Shown: piece after piece, positions 37,176-47,179 of the stretch
Numbering within the stretch: the stretch's first letter is position 1
Layout of the letters: every line of letters begins with the position of its first letter
NCBI GenBank assembly: GCA_014379625.1
Contig: JACMLJ010000041.1
Coordinates: 1-64,000, forward strand
Direction of reading: 5' to 3'
Source of the DNA: Ferruginibacter sp.
GTDB lineage: Bacteria; Bacteroidota; Bacteroidia; Chitinophagales; Chitinophagaceae
Length of the DNA stretch: 64,000 nt
Translations under genes and position numbers: made by a program
The notes under the pieces: generated by a model
The model's database searches: none
Seen by the model: only the letters and a program-made list of their open reading frames with translations
What the model was told of the DNA's origin: nothing

Positions 37176-39392
37176 TTATTTGATCACATCCAGTACATCC
37201 TGAAATTTTATGTCAGCGGAAGAATTTCCTACCATCAATTTTATTTTATCAAATTCCAAAATATACCGGTGAGTGTTTTCATCCCAATATCTAAGATCCA
37301 CCGCCTTTACTTTTAATTGTACTGTTTTCTTTTCTCCGGGCTTCAAGCTTGTGCGTTGAAATGCTTTTAACTCTTTATGCGGGCGATCAACAATGGAATG
37401 TAAATGCTGAATATATAATTGTATTACCTCATCGCCGGATATTTTACCGGTGTTTGTAATATCTGCACTCAATAATATTTCTCCGTTTGATGGTAGCGTT
37501 TTACTATTTAATTTGAAGTTAGCATAGGTAAAAGAAGTATAACTTAATCCATAGCCAAAAGGATACAGTGGCTCCCCTTTAAAATACATATAGGTTCTGC
37601 CATTGCGAATATTGTAGTCCATCATGGGTGGTAACTGCTCCATGGAACGGGGCCAGGTTTGTACCAATCTTCCGCCGGGATTATATTCGCCAAATAATAC
37701 ATCGGCTAAGGCGGTACCTTCTTCCTGGCTGTTGTTTGTAAGGTGAATGATGGCAGGAATATTATGCTGGGTCCAGGTGATGGCATACGGAAAACTTGCC
37801 CGCAATACCACTACCGTTTTAGGATTTAACCGGTACACTTCTTTTATTAATTCTTCCTGCTCCAGGTAGATCGCTTTCCGGTCAACTGCTTCTTTACCAT
37901 CACTGGGGGTTGGACATTGTTCCCAGCCTGCATTGCACCAGGTATGATTGCCTACCACCATGATTACATAATCGGATGAAAGCGCCAATGCTTTTACGCT
38001 GTCGGCATCTCGTCCGGTTGTAAATTGTACGAGCACATTGCTACCCAGCTTATTTTTAATGCCATCCAATGAGGAGATGGTGTAGGGTGGCGTACCGCTA
38101 TACCAATCTAATAACACCTGGTTGGCATAAGGGCCAATTACCGCTATTGATTTTATTCTATTTTTATCAAGTGGCAGAAAATTATCCGCATTCTTTAACA
38201 ACACTATTGATTTGCGCGTAACCTCTTTTACCAGCTCTTTATTTGTTGTGCCGAGCCAGGGTTCTTCGCCATCTTTTATGGATGCGTAAGGCACCATTTC
38301 GGGCGGGTCGAGCAGGCCGAGTTTAATCATAACCCTGAAGTCACCACGAATTACTTCATCTATATCGCTTTCTTTTAGCAGCCCATCTTTTAATGCCTTT
38401 TTGATGGGATTGGTGTGCCTGTCGAGGAATTGGTTGATGCCTGCTTTTACTGCGGCGGCGGCGGCCCATGCACTATCGGGATAGTATTTATGTTCTTTCC
38501 AAAGTAAACCCAAGGCGCCACCATCGGTACATATAATTCCATTTTGGCCCCATTCGTTTATTGCTATTTCTTTTAGGATGGGATGTACGGTCATTGGTAT
38601 GCCATTGTATTTATTGTAGGCAGCCATGAATGCCCTGGAACCTGCGTCAATACCCATTTTAAAAGGCAGGGAATAATATTCGCGGAACAGCCGCTCGTCA
38701 AAATCGGAAGTGGAACGAACGCGGTCATTCTCGTTGCTATTGGCTAAAAAGTGTTTCATTAAGGAAGCAGTCATCCAATACTTCGGATCATTGCCCTGCA
38801 GTCCTCTAACATAAGCTTGTGTCATGCAGCCATTAAACCAGGCATCTTCGCCATAACATTCTTCGGTCCGGCCCCATCTTGGATCACGGCCCAAATCGGC
38901 ATTGGGCGCCCTTACCACCAATGCGCCGGTTTTATATTTCTCAGTTTGAAAAATATACCTGGCTTCATGGGCTTCGGTTGCGGCTACTCTGCTTACCAGG
39001 GCTGTATCCCAGGTTTCTGCAAGGCCATAAGATTGCGGGAAGGTGGTAGTTGTTACTAATTTTCGACGGCCCCAGTTGCCCGGTCCGCCCAGGGCTACAC
39101 CATGCAATCCTTCGATATGCCCGGTGCCTTTTATACCCAGGCGGGGCACGGATGGGTTGGTTCCAAGACAGGCAATTTTTTCATCTGTCGTTAATAATGA
39201 AATGATATTGTCGATCCGCTTTTCGGTGTTGAGTGCAGGATTTTGAAAGGGGTATTGATAAGTTGTTTGAGCAGAAGAAAATAAAAAAGAAAAGGAGAGC
39301 AGTAAAGTAATAAAAAAAATTGCCACTACTCCAGGTTTTGCTGCCGGTATATATCCTACTGATTTTTTTATTGACAAATTTCTATTGTGCAT
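37176..39392 (-). CDS. GH3 beta-xylosidase/glucosidase-type enzyme
   Basis: A 738-residue secreted GH3, clearly different from its neighbour at 34709. The N-terminus has a basic lead and hydrophobic segment (about 21-41) ending SSAQ. Domain 1 shows EGLHGVALGG, NADLGRDPRWGRTEECYGED (about 164-183), KHF at 213-215 and nucleophile D290 in IICTDGGALG. Domain 2 includes VVGNHTWCNAGWEQCP and NNSQEEGTALADVLFGEYNPGG, and the C-terminal FnIII-like domain ends near residue 738. The RDPRWGRxxECYGED and CTDGGA patterns resemble xylan beta-xylosidase-type GH3 enzymes. It lies 199 bases downstream of the GH31. Function at the end of oligosaccharide breakdown is inferred. Confidence 0.91.
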   Translation of the reverse strand: MHNRNLSIKKSVGYIPAAKPGVVAIFFITLLLSFSFLFSSAQTTYQYPFQNPALNTEKRIDNIISLLTTDEKIACLGTNPSVPRLGIKGTGHIEGLHGVALGGPGNWGRRKLVTTTTFPQSYGLAETWDTALVSRVAATEAHEARYIFQTEKYKTGALVVRAPNADLGRDPRWGRTEECYGEDAWFNGCMTQAYVRGLQGNDPKYWMTASLMKHFLANSNENDRVRSTSDFDERLFREYYSLPFKMGIDAGSRAFMAAYNKYNGIPMTVHPILKEIAINEWGQNGIICTDGGALGLLWKEHKYYPDSAWAAAAAVKAGINQFLDRHTNPIKKALKDGLLKESDIDEVIRGDFRVMIKLGLLDPPEMVPYASIKDGEEPWLGTTNKELVKEVTRKSIVLLKNADNFLPLDKNRIKSIAVIGPYANQVLLDWYSGTPPYTISSLDGIKNKLGSNVLVQFTTGRDADSVKALALSSDYVIMVVGNHTWCNAGWEQCPTPSDGKEAVDRKAIYLEQEELIKEVYRLNPKTVVVLRASFPYAITWTQHNIPAIIHLTNNSQEEGTALADVLFGEYNPGGRLVQTWPRSMEQLPPMMDYNIRNGRTYMYFKGEPLYPFGYGLSYTSFTYANFKLNSKTLPSNGEILLSADITNTGKISGDEVIQLYIQHLHSIVDRPHKELKAFQRTSLKPGEKKTVQLKVKAVDLRYWDENTHRYILEFDKIKLMVGNSSADIKFQDVLDVIK

Positions 39393-39591
39393 GATTGCGT
39401 ATATTTAAGATGATCCTTTGCAGGCATAATGTGGGAAAAGTTCCACAATGGTATGTGGTACAAGTGAGTGACACAACGCTGCTTAATTGAAAGCCAAATG
39501 CCGGTAACCAACTTAGTATTATTGTAATACACTTTTTCTATAACTGGGTGTGTAGCCAGCATTCCTTTTATGTTTGTGCAAAAAACTCACA

Positions 39592-41970
39592 CTATTTATT
39601 GCGGTTGTATGAATGAATCATCCACTTCACGGTACCGTTAAATGGATCGCTTTGAAGCTTGTTTGCTGTAACAGAAACCGGATGCAACACATTATCATCG
39701 GGCAAACAAATAAGGCCGGTAGCGGTTTTATTATCAGCGCTGTACACCACCCATTCAATATTCTTCCAATCCATTTCTTTGGTTGACTGAGCCAGTTTAA
39801 TGTGCGGAATAGCGGCGCCATCACGAACAAGTATCGCTGCTGCCATTTTTCCACCTTTTATCCTGTTCCATCCGCTATTCAATACTTCACCGCTTTGATA
39901 GTTGATCCATTTTCCTTTGGGGAGGTACACGTTTCTTTCATACACGCCATCATCGAAGAAGGGCGCTACCAAAATATCCGATCCAAACATATATTCATCT
40001 TCAATCATCCATGCACCGGGATCATCGGGATACTCCACGAATAAAGCCCTCACCATGGGCAAACCATTTTCGCTGCAATGCTTTGCCTGCGCATATATGT
40101 AAGGCATGAGTTTGTATTTCATCTCCGCACTTAAACGGTATTCATCCAGAAAAGATTTAGTGAACAACCAGGGTTCTTTGGGCGGTGTGCCGTGGCTGCG
40201 GGTATGTGAGGACAGGAAGCCGAAGGGCGTCCATCGCCGGTATAATTCTTCGGGGGTTTGCTGTACAAAACCGCCAATATCATGGCTCCAAAAAGAGAAG
40301 CCGGAAAGGCCGAAGGATAAACCGCCACGAAGGGTTGCCAGCATTGCATTGGAACTATTTTCCGCATCGCCACCCCAATGAACGGGATAACGCTGACTGC
40401 CTGCCCAGGCGGCCCTTGCCCAGATGATATTATCACCGGTGATTTTTTTTGTTATCTCCGCCACCGCTTTATTATAGCGGATAGGATAAAGATTGTGTTC
40501 GTAAAAACCTGTTTTACCGGAATGATATAAACCATAAGCCGGGGCAGCTTCGCCAAAATCAACCTTGATAGCGCTGACGCCCATGCGCAGCAAGGTATCC
40601 AACTGGTTTTGGTACCACTGCACGGCGGCCGGGTTGGAGAAATCAAGCACGGCGTCTTCATAAGGTGAGTTGCCTTTTGCATCCCGCACAAACAGGCCCT
40701 TACTCATGATTTCGGGATACAGGCGGTTTTTGGGAACAAAGTAGGGCAACTGCCAGAGTGATATTCTATGACCGTCATTTTTAAGATCAGCAATCATTTT
40801 ACCAGCATCTTTAAAACGGCTGGTGGAGAATTTATAATCCGTTCTCCAATCGGTTTCAAACCAGCCCACATCGAGATGAATAACGTCGCTGGGTATGCGA
40901 TTCTGGCGAAGTTTGGCAGAAATATCCCGTACCTCCGTTTCAGAAGAATAGGTAATGCGGCTCATCCACAAACCAAAGCTCCAGAGCGGTGGCATGGGCG
41001 ACTTTCCGGTAAGGTTGGTGTACTCATTTAATATTTCTTTGGGTGAGCCAATGAAGATAAAAAGATCGAGCTCATCATCCCCAACCATAATGGTATTTAC
41101 CGCATTGAAGGACGCGCCAATATCGCAGGTGATGGGGGTGGAAGTGTGCATGAACATACCATAGCCGTTGCTGCTCATAAAAAAAGGGATGGGTTTGTAC
41201 ATGGTTGGGTTTTGAACACCGTTGGCATCATCGGTCCACTGAACGATTTTTTGCCCGCGCTTATCCAATCTTGAAAAGCTTTCGCCGCACCCAAATATTT
41301 TTTCACCCGCCGATAAAGTGAAGGAAGCTGCAAAGCTTTTGGATAAATCGGTTGATCGCTGCATGAAGGAAAAAGGAACTACGGGTGTATACGTTCCTTC
41401 ATTGTCTGTATTATGATTGGTGGAAGTGAGTAGTTTGCCATTGGCATCCCTTACTTCAATCCGCCAGGGATATTCCAAAATAGTAACCGAGCCGGCCGCA
41501 CTTGCATATTGATGGCCTCCTTTTATTTTTGAATGTTTCCAGGATTTATCGGTGGCAGGTTCTTTCACCAGCATTAAACTATCCGTTTCCGCTGTCATAT
41601 TCATTCCTGTTTTTACCCGAAGCCTCAGGGCACGCGGCGAGACAAACTCTATTGAAAAAGGCAGTTCAGGATTAACCTCATATTCAGCTTCCGGAAAAAC
41701 AAAGCCTTTATCGGGACGAAAAGCGGCCAGCTCATTATCAAAAGCCATTCTTCGGGTATAACGGTTACGCTGCCACTTTATATTTCCGGCAATTTTGTTC
41801 GCATCAAAACTCTGGAGGCTGTCAGCTAAAAAATAGGTGTTGGCGAAATTTCTAAACTCCGGACTGATGTCAACCGGTTCGTTAATGAGTGGCTGCATTT
41901 GCGCCTGTAAAGAATTGAAGGATAGCAGAAAAAAGCAGAGCAGGGTTTTTTTAAAGAAGTAAAATGGCAT
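39592..41970 (-). CDS. GH31 alpha-xylosidase
   Basis: A 792-residue secreted GH31. The signal peptide ends near residue 24 (LQAQM). The N-terminal beta domain spans about 60-325, the (beta/alpha)8 barrel about 330-690, followed by beta domains. Nucleophile D471 lies in IKVDFGEAAP and the acid/base D535 in HWGGDAENSS. The KVDFGE form of the nucleophile block and PPLWSFGLWMSR are typical of YicI-type alpha-xylosidases rather than alpha-glucosidases. In the xyloglucan pathway this enzyme removes non-reducing alpha-1,6-xylose before beta-glucosidase acts. It is placed between the GH2 group and the GH3 pair. It lacks the DUF5110-type tail seen in the fossil at 7601-7770. Confidence 0.92.
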   Translation of the reverse strand: MPFYFFKKTLLCFFLLSFNSLQAQMQPLINEPVDISPEFRNFANTYFLADSLQSFDANKIAGNIKWQRNRYTRRMAFDNELAAFRPDKGFVFPEAEYEVNPELPFSIEFVSPRALRLRVKTGMNMTAETDSLMLVKEPATDKSWKHSKIKGGHQYASAAGSVTILEYPWRIEVRDANGKLLTSTNHNTDNEGTYTPVVPFSFMQRSTDLSKSFAASFTLSAGEKIFGCGESFSRLDKRGQKIVQWTDDANGVQNPTMYKPIPFFMSSNGYGMFMHTSTPITCDIGASFNAVNTIMVGDDELDLFIFIGSPKEILNEYTNLTGKSPMPPLWSFGLWMSRITYSSETEVRDISAKLRQNRIPSDVIHLDVGWFETDWRTDYKFSTSRFKDAGKMIADLKNDGHRISLWQLPYFVPKNRLYPEIMSKGLFVRDAKGNSPYEDAVLDFSNPAAVQWYQNQLDTLLRMGVSAIKVDFGEAAPAYGLYHSGKTGFYEHNLYPIRYNKAVAEITKKITGDNIIWARAAWAGSQRYPVHWGGDAENSSNAMLATLRGGLSFGLSGFSFWSHDIGGFVQQTPEELYRRWTPFGFLSSHTRSHGTPPKEPWLFTKSFLDEYRLSAEMKYKLMPYIYAQAKHCSENGLPMVRALFVEYPDDPGAWMIEDEYMFGSDILVAPFFDDGVYERNVYLPKGKWINYQSGEVLNSGWNRIKGGKMAAAILVRDGAAIPHIKLAQSTKEMDWKNIEWVVYSADNKTATGLICLPDDNVLHPVSVTANKLQSDPFNGTVKWMIHSYNRNK

Positions 41971-42019
41971 AACGATCGGTTAAAAGGAATAATAAAAGCG
42001 AAAATTACCACTATATTGC

Positions 42020-42076
42020 TATAGGCAGGGTACCGATATGTATTTAAATAGGTATTGGAATGTTATAGGGGCAGGT
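42020..42076 (+). promoter_or_regulatory. Repeated TATAGG-CAGG words upstream of GH31, possible regulatory sites
   Basis: TATAGGCAGG (42020-42029), AATAGGT (42047-42053) and TATAGGGGCAGGT (42064-42076) have their AGG cores 23 bases apart. The outer two resemble the repeats at 12346-12403 (ATTATAGGCAGGT). They sit 50-106 bases before the GH31 start. Whether this orientation relates to the leftward gene is unknown. Confidence 0.27.
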
Positions 42077-42248
42077 AGTTATTATTAATATGTTGGTTTA
42101 GTTCTTTAATTTGGCGGGCTAATGGTGAATATTGAAAAGATAGTTTTAGATCGACTGAATTGCTTTGAATATGAAATACCAGAAGCATTGAGGTTTACAT
42201 CCATTGGCATTTTTCATTTATATATTCACCATTTACTTAACACCAGTT

Positions 42249-44072
42249 TTATGGCATTTTCTTTTCCATCTCATCATAATAAGCTTTCAACACATAAAAA
42301 GCTTTTTTCTTTTTTCCATTATGATCAAATAATCCTTTATTATTCCATCCCTGCTGGTAAAGGGGATTATTTCTTCTCGGCGAACGAAAATCATTTAATA
42401 TCCAGGGAGACAATCCTGAAAAACCGGAAGGCATGCGCTTCATCATTTCAACCTGCTCGCGATAAAACCATTGCTGGTACTCTTCACTCCATCTTGTTAA
42501 ACTATCTCCATGAAAACCGCCCAGGGCTTCAGCGCCGGTCTCACTAATAAATAATGGCTTATCATATTTTATCTTCCATTGCGCATTGCGGCAATCATTT
42601 GGCAAGCCTCCGTACCAACCCAAATATTCATTTACCGAAACTATATCCGTGTATTGCCCCAGGGGATCATCCACCGTTATCACTCCATTTTCTGTATGCG
42701 TTTCAAGTGCCGCTGAAACTAACCGGGAGCCATCCATTTGCTTTGCCGTTTGTACAAGTTCGCTCATAAACTTCGTTCGTGCATCCGTTAGCGGTGTTTC
42801 ATTTCCCACCGACCACACTATAATGCTTGCCCGGTTGCGGTCCCTTGTGATCATTTCATTCAATTGCTGTTTTGCTTTTCGCAAAACTTCGGCATTGTCA
42901 AAATCAATTGTCCAATATACTGGTATCTCAGACCACACTAATATACCGAGCGAATCGGCCATGCGAATCATATTTTCGTTGTGGGGATAATGCGCCAGCC
43001 TCACCATATTTGCATTCAGTTCTTTCACCTGTTTTAATAATTGCAAGGCATCGGCATTGCTGCTGGCCCTTCTTCCCGGGTTCGGTATTTCTTCATGAAT
43101 ACAAATACCGCGAAAGAATACCGGACTGCCATTCAGCAATATTTTATCTCCCTGCACTTCTATCGTTCTGAAACCAATTTTGTCTTTTATTTTATCATTT
43201 TTTGAAGTAAGAATAACCTGGTACAATTTGGGAAGTTTAGGCGACCACAATGCCAGAGCAGGAACTGTAAAACTAAATGCAGCGCTGTCGCCATTTACCA
43301 TTATCTCTTTTTTAAATTTCAATTCTGGTATTTCCAACAGCAGATTTTCATTAACCCCGTTGCTGAATTTTACCCAGCCTTCTATTTTTTTTTCTTTTGC
43401 TAATACAGATGATTTGGACAATTGCACGGAATAATCCCTCATGAAAGCTGAAGGCAGCAAAACCAATTGCACATCACGCGTAATGCCTCCATAATTCCAC
43501 CAGTCGGTATTTAAGGTGGGGATTTCATCCGCATATCTTTTATTATCCACTTTTACAATAAGAAAGTTTCCTTTCTCTTTTAACAAGTTAGGAGGAACCT
43601 CAAAATTAAAAGGTGTAAACCCGCCTTTATGAGCGCCGAGTTTTTTTCCATTCAGGTACACGTCAGCTTTGTAATTTACCGCGCCGAAATGAAGGAATAC
43701 TTTTTTATCCGCGGCAACATTCTTAAAATCAAATGATTTTTTATACCACACCGTTCCTTCGTAATATAAAAATTTCGGGTCCTGCAAATTCCAGTCGCCG
43801 GGCACGTTTAAAACATTTTTGTTTGTATAACCATGTTCTTTGCGGTCCGTTTTATTTTCCGGCACTTCGCTGTTCCAATAGGCTTCCCTGTCATTTTCAT
43901 TTCTTTCCTTCCAGCGATAATTGTAGAAACCTGTTTCATAAGGATCAACGATATATTGCCATTTACCATTGAGGCTGATGGTGGTGCGGTTGGGAACATT
44001 TGTTATTAAAGGAGTTTGCGCATAACCGCAGACATGCAGCAGCAGGGAGAACAGGACAATTATTTTTTTCAT
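42249..44072 (-). CDS. GH2 beta-glucuronidase-like enzyme
   Basis: A 607-residue secreted GH2 with signal peptide ending at GYAQ (residue 19). A jelly-roll sugar-binding domain (about 30-205; VPGDWN, YYEGTVWYKKSF, NYGGITRDV) and an Ig-like domain (about 215-305) are followed by the TIM barrel (about 310-600). The acid/base is E425 in WSVGNETPL and the nucleophile E511 in FISETGAEALGG. Size and the SETGAEA block place it near UidA-type beta-glucuronidases rather than LacZ. In this cluster it could act on beta-linked galacturonic or glucuronic acid, as in acidic xyloglucan side chains, or on beta-galactose. The 278-base gap to GH31 suggests a separate promoter downstream. Confidence 0.87.
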   Translation of the reverse strand: MKKIIVLFSLLLHVCGYAQTPLITNVPNRTTISLNGKWQYIVDPYETGFYNYRWKERNENDREAYWNSEVPENKTDRKEHGYTNKNVLNVPGDWNLQDPKFLYYEGTVWYKKSFDFKNVAADKKVFLHFGAVNYKADVYLNGKKLGAHKGGFTPFNFEVPPNLLKEKGNFLIVKVDNKRYADEIPTLNTDWWNYGGITRDVQLVLLPSAFMRDYSVQLSKSSVLAKEKKIEGWVKFSNGVNENLLLEIPELKFKKEIMVNGDSAAFSFTVPALALWSPKLPKLYQVILTSKNDKIKDKIGFRTIEVQGDKILLNGSPVFFRGICIHEEIPNPGRRASSNADALQLLKQVKELNANMVRLAHYPHNENMIRMADSLGILVWSEIPVYWTIDFDNAEVLRKAKQQLNEMITRDRNRASIIVWSVGNETPLTDARTKFMSELVQTAKQMDGSRLVSAALETHTENGVITVDDPLGQYTDIVSVNEYLGWYGGLPNDCRNAQWKIKYDKPLFISETGAEALGGFHGDSLTRWSEEYQQWFYREQVEMMKRMPSGFSGLSPWILNDFRSPRRNNPLYQQGWNNKGLFDHNGKKKKAFYVLKAYYDEMEKKMP

Positions 44073-44177
44073 ACGATTTGAGCTATGTTAATGAACAACC
44101 GGGTTTTCTATTTCTAAAACCCCGGTGTCAAAATTAATTCATAATATTGGCATCAGCACCTGAATACCAATTGTTCA

Positions 44178-46928
44178 CTACCTGAAATCAAAATACAGTG
44201 TGCCAGTTAAAGGAATACTTCCCTGCCGCACAGTACGCTGGCTTTGCGGCCCCATTACTTCCGGACGGTTGAACTTAGTGCCGATTGCAGGAATGGCGTT
44301 AAAGAAACCAATTGTATTACCAGGAGAAGGCGGCAATGTATTATTATTTCTTATACCAGCTTGTTTTGCCTGCTCCAGCATTTGGAAGAAAACATTTTCA
44401 TTGGCGGTATACACGGTAAAATCACTTTCCTTGTTTTGAACAGTCACCCAGTTCACCTGCGAATGCCAGCCTTTAAATTCAGGGTAATCCCAGGATTCCC
44501 CGGTGATGGTATTGTTATAATCTTTTTGCCAAACGCCAAACTGTTGTCCCTTCAACCGGTTTTTCCAAACCCGGTAGGGCCCCCGGCCCAGCCACTTCAT
44601 CCCCTTCATTTTTTCTTCGGGATAGTTGAATGTAATACCAAAATAATCAGCCGTATCCCTGGTGGTATATCCATATTCAAGCTTTGGCAACCGGCCGGAT
44701 TGAAACGTCCATTTTACTTTTAAACTATCACTTTTATATAAAGGTTCCACCAAATACGCATTCCCTTGTTTGGAATTTTTAAACTCAGCCAGGGCTTGAT
44801 TACTGCCGGCCAAAGCAGGCCCGCCATGGAATGATATTTTTTTACTGCCCTTCATTACCTGTTGCAAATAACCTGTTGCTTTATCAAAATGATATTGAAT
44901 GCCATCGCAACTGACGGCCAGGGATTGGTCATCTTCTTTAACAACAGCAACAGCGCTGCTTGCAGCAGCAGTGATTGGTTTGGTAACCGGAAGCGGCGCT
45001 TGCATAGCCCAGCTCCAGGTACAAATAGTATCTCCTTTTGCACCAAAAGCGGTAATATAAAATGCACCTGCATTGCTGTTCAGCGGCAAAGGAATAGTCA
45101 ATATACCCTTTCCACCTGGTGCTATCCCTAATGCGGTAGTAGTTCCTTTTTTAATAATTTTAGCTGAGGCAGATACAGCAGTTGCCCCGGGAAATGTTAC
45201 CAGTTGCCATTCAAATTTTATCTTGTCTAAACTGGAATAGATATAACGGTTCTGCACTTCTATTTTACCATTAAAATTTTTATTCAAATTATTTGCCTCA
45301 ATGTAAACCGGGCTCCACAATTCTTTAATGGTATAGTAACTCCCTTCCTTTTCACGGTGCGGGCCCACGATGCCATCGGGTGCATTATTACCTGCCACAT
45401 CAATGCTGTCATGCCAGTCGTTCCTTACCAGGCCTTCATCATGCAATGCCCATAAAAAACCGCCTGCATTGTAGGGATGTTTCATCATCTCATTCCAGAA
45501 ATCTTCCAACGCGGCGCCATGACCCCCATCAAATAAACCATGCATAAATTCTGTTGGCATAAAAACTTCTTTTGCATTGGCGATTTCGTTTTGTATGTAA
45601 CTAAATACAGGATAGTGTTTGGTGTTGGTGCCATTGAACTTTTCCCAGGGATGGATAACCAATCGCTTTTGCGGGTCGTACAATGCATAATCGTTATCTA
45701 CCGAACGGTTCCAGCCACCTTCATTTCCATTGTCCCAAATAACAATTGAAGGATGATTAACATCGTAGATCACCATTTCTTTAACCAGTCTTTTTGCCGA
45801 AACAGTATCGTAAGCTTTTTGCCACCCGGCAAGTTCATCCAGCACAAACAATCCAAGGCTGTCGCATAAATCTAAAAATTCTTTATCTGGAGGATAATGG
45901 CTCATCCGAACGGCGTTCATATTCATACCTTTCATCGTAGCGATGTCCATCAGATGAATTTCCCTGCTAAGGGTGCGGCCACTTTCGGGCCACTCACTAT
46001 GTCGGCACACGCCTTTAAAAACTACCTTCTTCCCATTTACATAAAAGCCATCCTGCATACGAAGTTCTGCCGTACGAAAACCAAAACGCTCTTTTATTGT
46101 ATGAATAGTTTTGGCCCCTTCTTTTATTGAAATAACTACATTATAAAGATTAGGTTCTTCGGCGTTCCATAATTTAACGTTGTTAAAATGATGGCGAAAC
46201 ATCGTGTCCCCGGGAATCACTGTCATAGCCTTTTCAACTACCTTTCCTTTCAGGTCGTACACTTGCGCTTCTACGGTTTGTTTGGGATTTGCAGTATTGA
46301 ATACCTGCATACTGAAATCGCCCGTTGCTTTTGCATCTATGGCTACCCTTTCAATAAATGTGGCGGGAACAATCTGTAAATAGACAGGCCGGAAGATGCC
46401 ACCGAATAGCCAGAAATCTGATTGCCTTTCAGCACGGTTAATAGAATTATTTGCCGACATTTTGCTAACCGTTGCTTCAAGCAAATTGGGTTTGTCGTAC
46501 TGAACCAGTTCGGTAATATCGTATTTAAATTGATAGAAACTTCCCTGGTGAGTTGGTCCTGCCGAAGTGCCATTGATCTTTACTTCAGTGTCTGTCATGG
46601 AGGCATCGAATACAAGAAAAATCTTTTTTCCTTTGTACTGCGATGAAACTTTAAAATTGTGCTTATACATGCCAACCTCGCCGGGGTTGTTCCTATCGGC
46701 GTTGTAATTGTAGGTGCCAAAGCCCTGCGTTTCCCAGCAGGACGGAACAGGTATGGTTGACCATTTACCACTGTTGCGACCTTTGTTCACCATAAAATCC
46801 CATTTCACTGTATGGTCTTTATCCCTACCGGAAAGATATTGAATGATGGTTTGCTGCGCCTGCAAGTTTATAAAGTTGAAAATGAGTATTATAAAAAAAA
46901 AGAAGCCTTGTTTATTGAACTTGTACAT
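44178..46928 (-). CDS. GH2 beta-galactosidase-type enzyme, tandem copy 1
   Basis: A 916-residue secreted GH2. After the hydrophobic N-terminus (about 8-24, LQAQQ), a jelly roll (about 40-190; GKWSTIPVPSCWETQGFG, MTDTEVKING), two Ig-like domains and the TIM barrel (about 295-560) are visible. The acid/base is E403 in WDNGNEGGW and the nucleophile E460 in FMPTEFMHG. A large C-terminal beta domain includes WLGRGPYRVWKNRLKG, typical of the LacZ domain 5 region. It is closely related along its full length to the next upstream gene (47180-49954). It probably removes beta-galactose from xyloglucan oligosaccharides in the periplasm. Specificity is inferred from the locus. Confidence 0.88.
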   Translation of the reverse strand: MYKFNKQGFFFFIILIFNFINLQAQQTIIQYLSGRDKDHTVKWDFMVNKGRNSGKWSTIPVPSCWETQGFGTYNYNADRNNPGEVGMYKHNFKVSSQYKGKKIFLVFDASMTDTEVKINGTSAGPTHQGSFYQFKYDITELVQYDKPNLLEATVSKMSANNSINRAERQSDFWLFGGIFRPVYLQIVPATFIERVAIDAKATGDFSMQVFNTANPKQTVEAQVYDLKGKVVEKAMTVIPGDTMFRHHFNNVKLWNAEEPNLYNVVISIKEGAKTIHTIKERFGFRTAELRMQDGFYVNGKKVVFKGVCRHSEWPESGRTLSREIHLMDIATMKGMNMNAVRMSHYPPDKEFLDLCDSLGLFVLDELAGWQKAYDTVSAKRLVKEMVIYDVNHPSIVIWDNGNEGGWNRSVDNDYALYDPQKRLVIHPWEKFNGTNTKHYPVFSYIQNEIANAKEVFMPTEFMHGLFDGGHGAALEDFWNEMMKHPYNAGGFLWALHDEGLVRNDWHDSIDVAGNNAPDGIVGPHREKEGSYYTIKELWSPVYIEANNLNKNFNGKIEVQNRYIYSSLDKIKFEWQLVTFPGATAVSASAKIIKKGTTTALGIAPGGKGILTIPLPLNSNAGAFYITAFGAKGDTICTWSWAMQAPLPVTKPITAAASSAVAVVKEDDQSLAVSCDGIQYHFDKATGYLQQVMKGSKKISFHGGPALAGSNQALAEFKNSKQGNAYLVEPLYKSDSLKVKWTFQSGRLPKLEYGYTTRDTADYFGITFNYPEEKMKGMKWLGRGPYRVWKNRLKGQQFGVWQKDYNNTITGESWDYPEFKGWHSQVNWVTVQNKESDFTVYTANENVFFQMLEQAKQAGIRNNNTLPPSPGNTIGFFNAIPAIGTKFNRPEVMGPQSQRTVRQGSIPLTGTLYFDFR

Positions 46929-47047
46929 TGTATAAAGGATTTTTGTAAGAATGGTGAATGTTTTTTTGCATGATAGAATTACCTTTTTTGCAAATTAATA
47001 TACTGATACACGACTAAATGCCTGAAAGACTTGCCTGGCCTGTATGA

Positions 47048-47160
47048 CCCCAACCCAACCCCTCTCCCCTTCTACAAGCTCAGGATTCAGGGGCTATAAC
47101 CCTTAATAATAAACGCTTTTAGCAAATCCGCCTATTTTCTAACCCACAATAATTAAATTA
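47048..47160. repeat. Dispersed 3' repeat, copy B
   Basis: Partner of the repeat at 34571-34680, sharing most bases over about 110 positions. It lies 19 bases beyond the stop of the GH2 at 47180, the same position relative to its gene as copy A has to the GH3. Confidence 0.7.
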
Positions 47161-47179
47161 ATAGGTTACTTTTTTTTGT

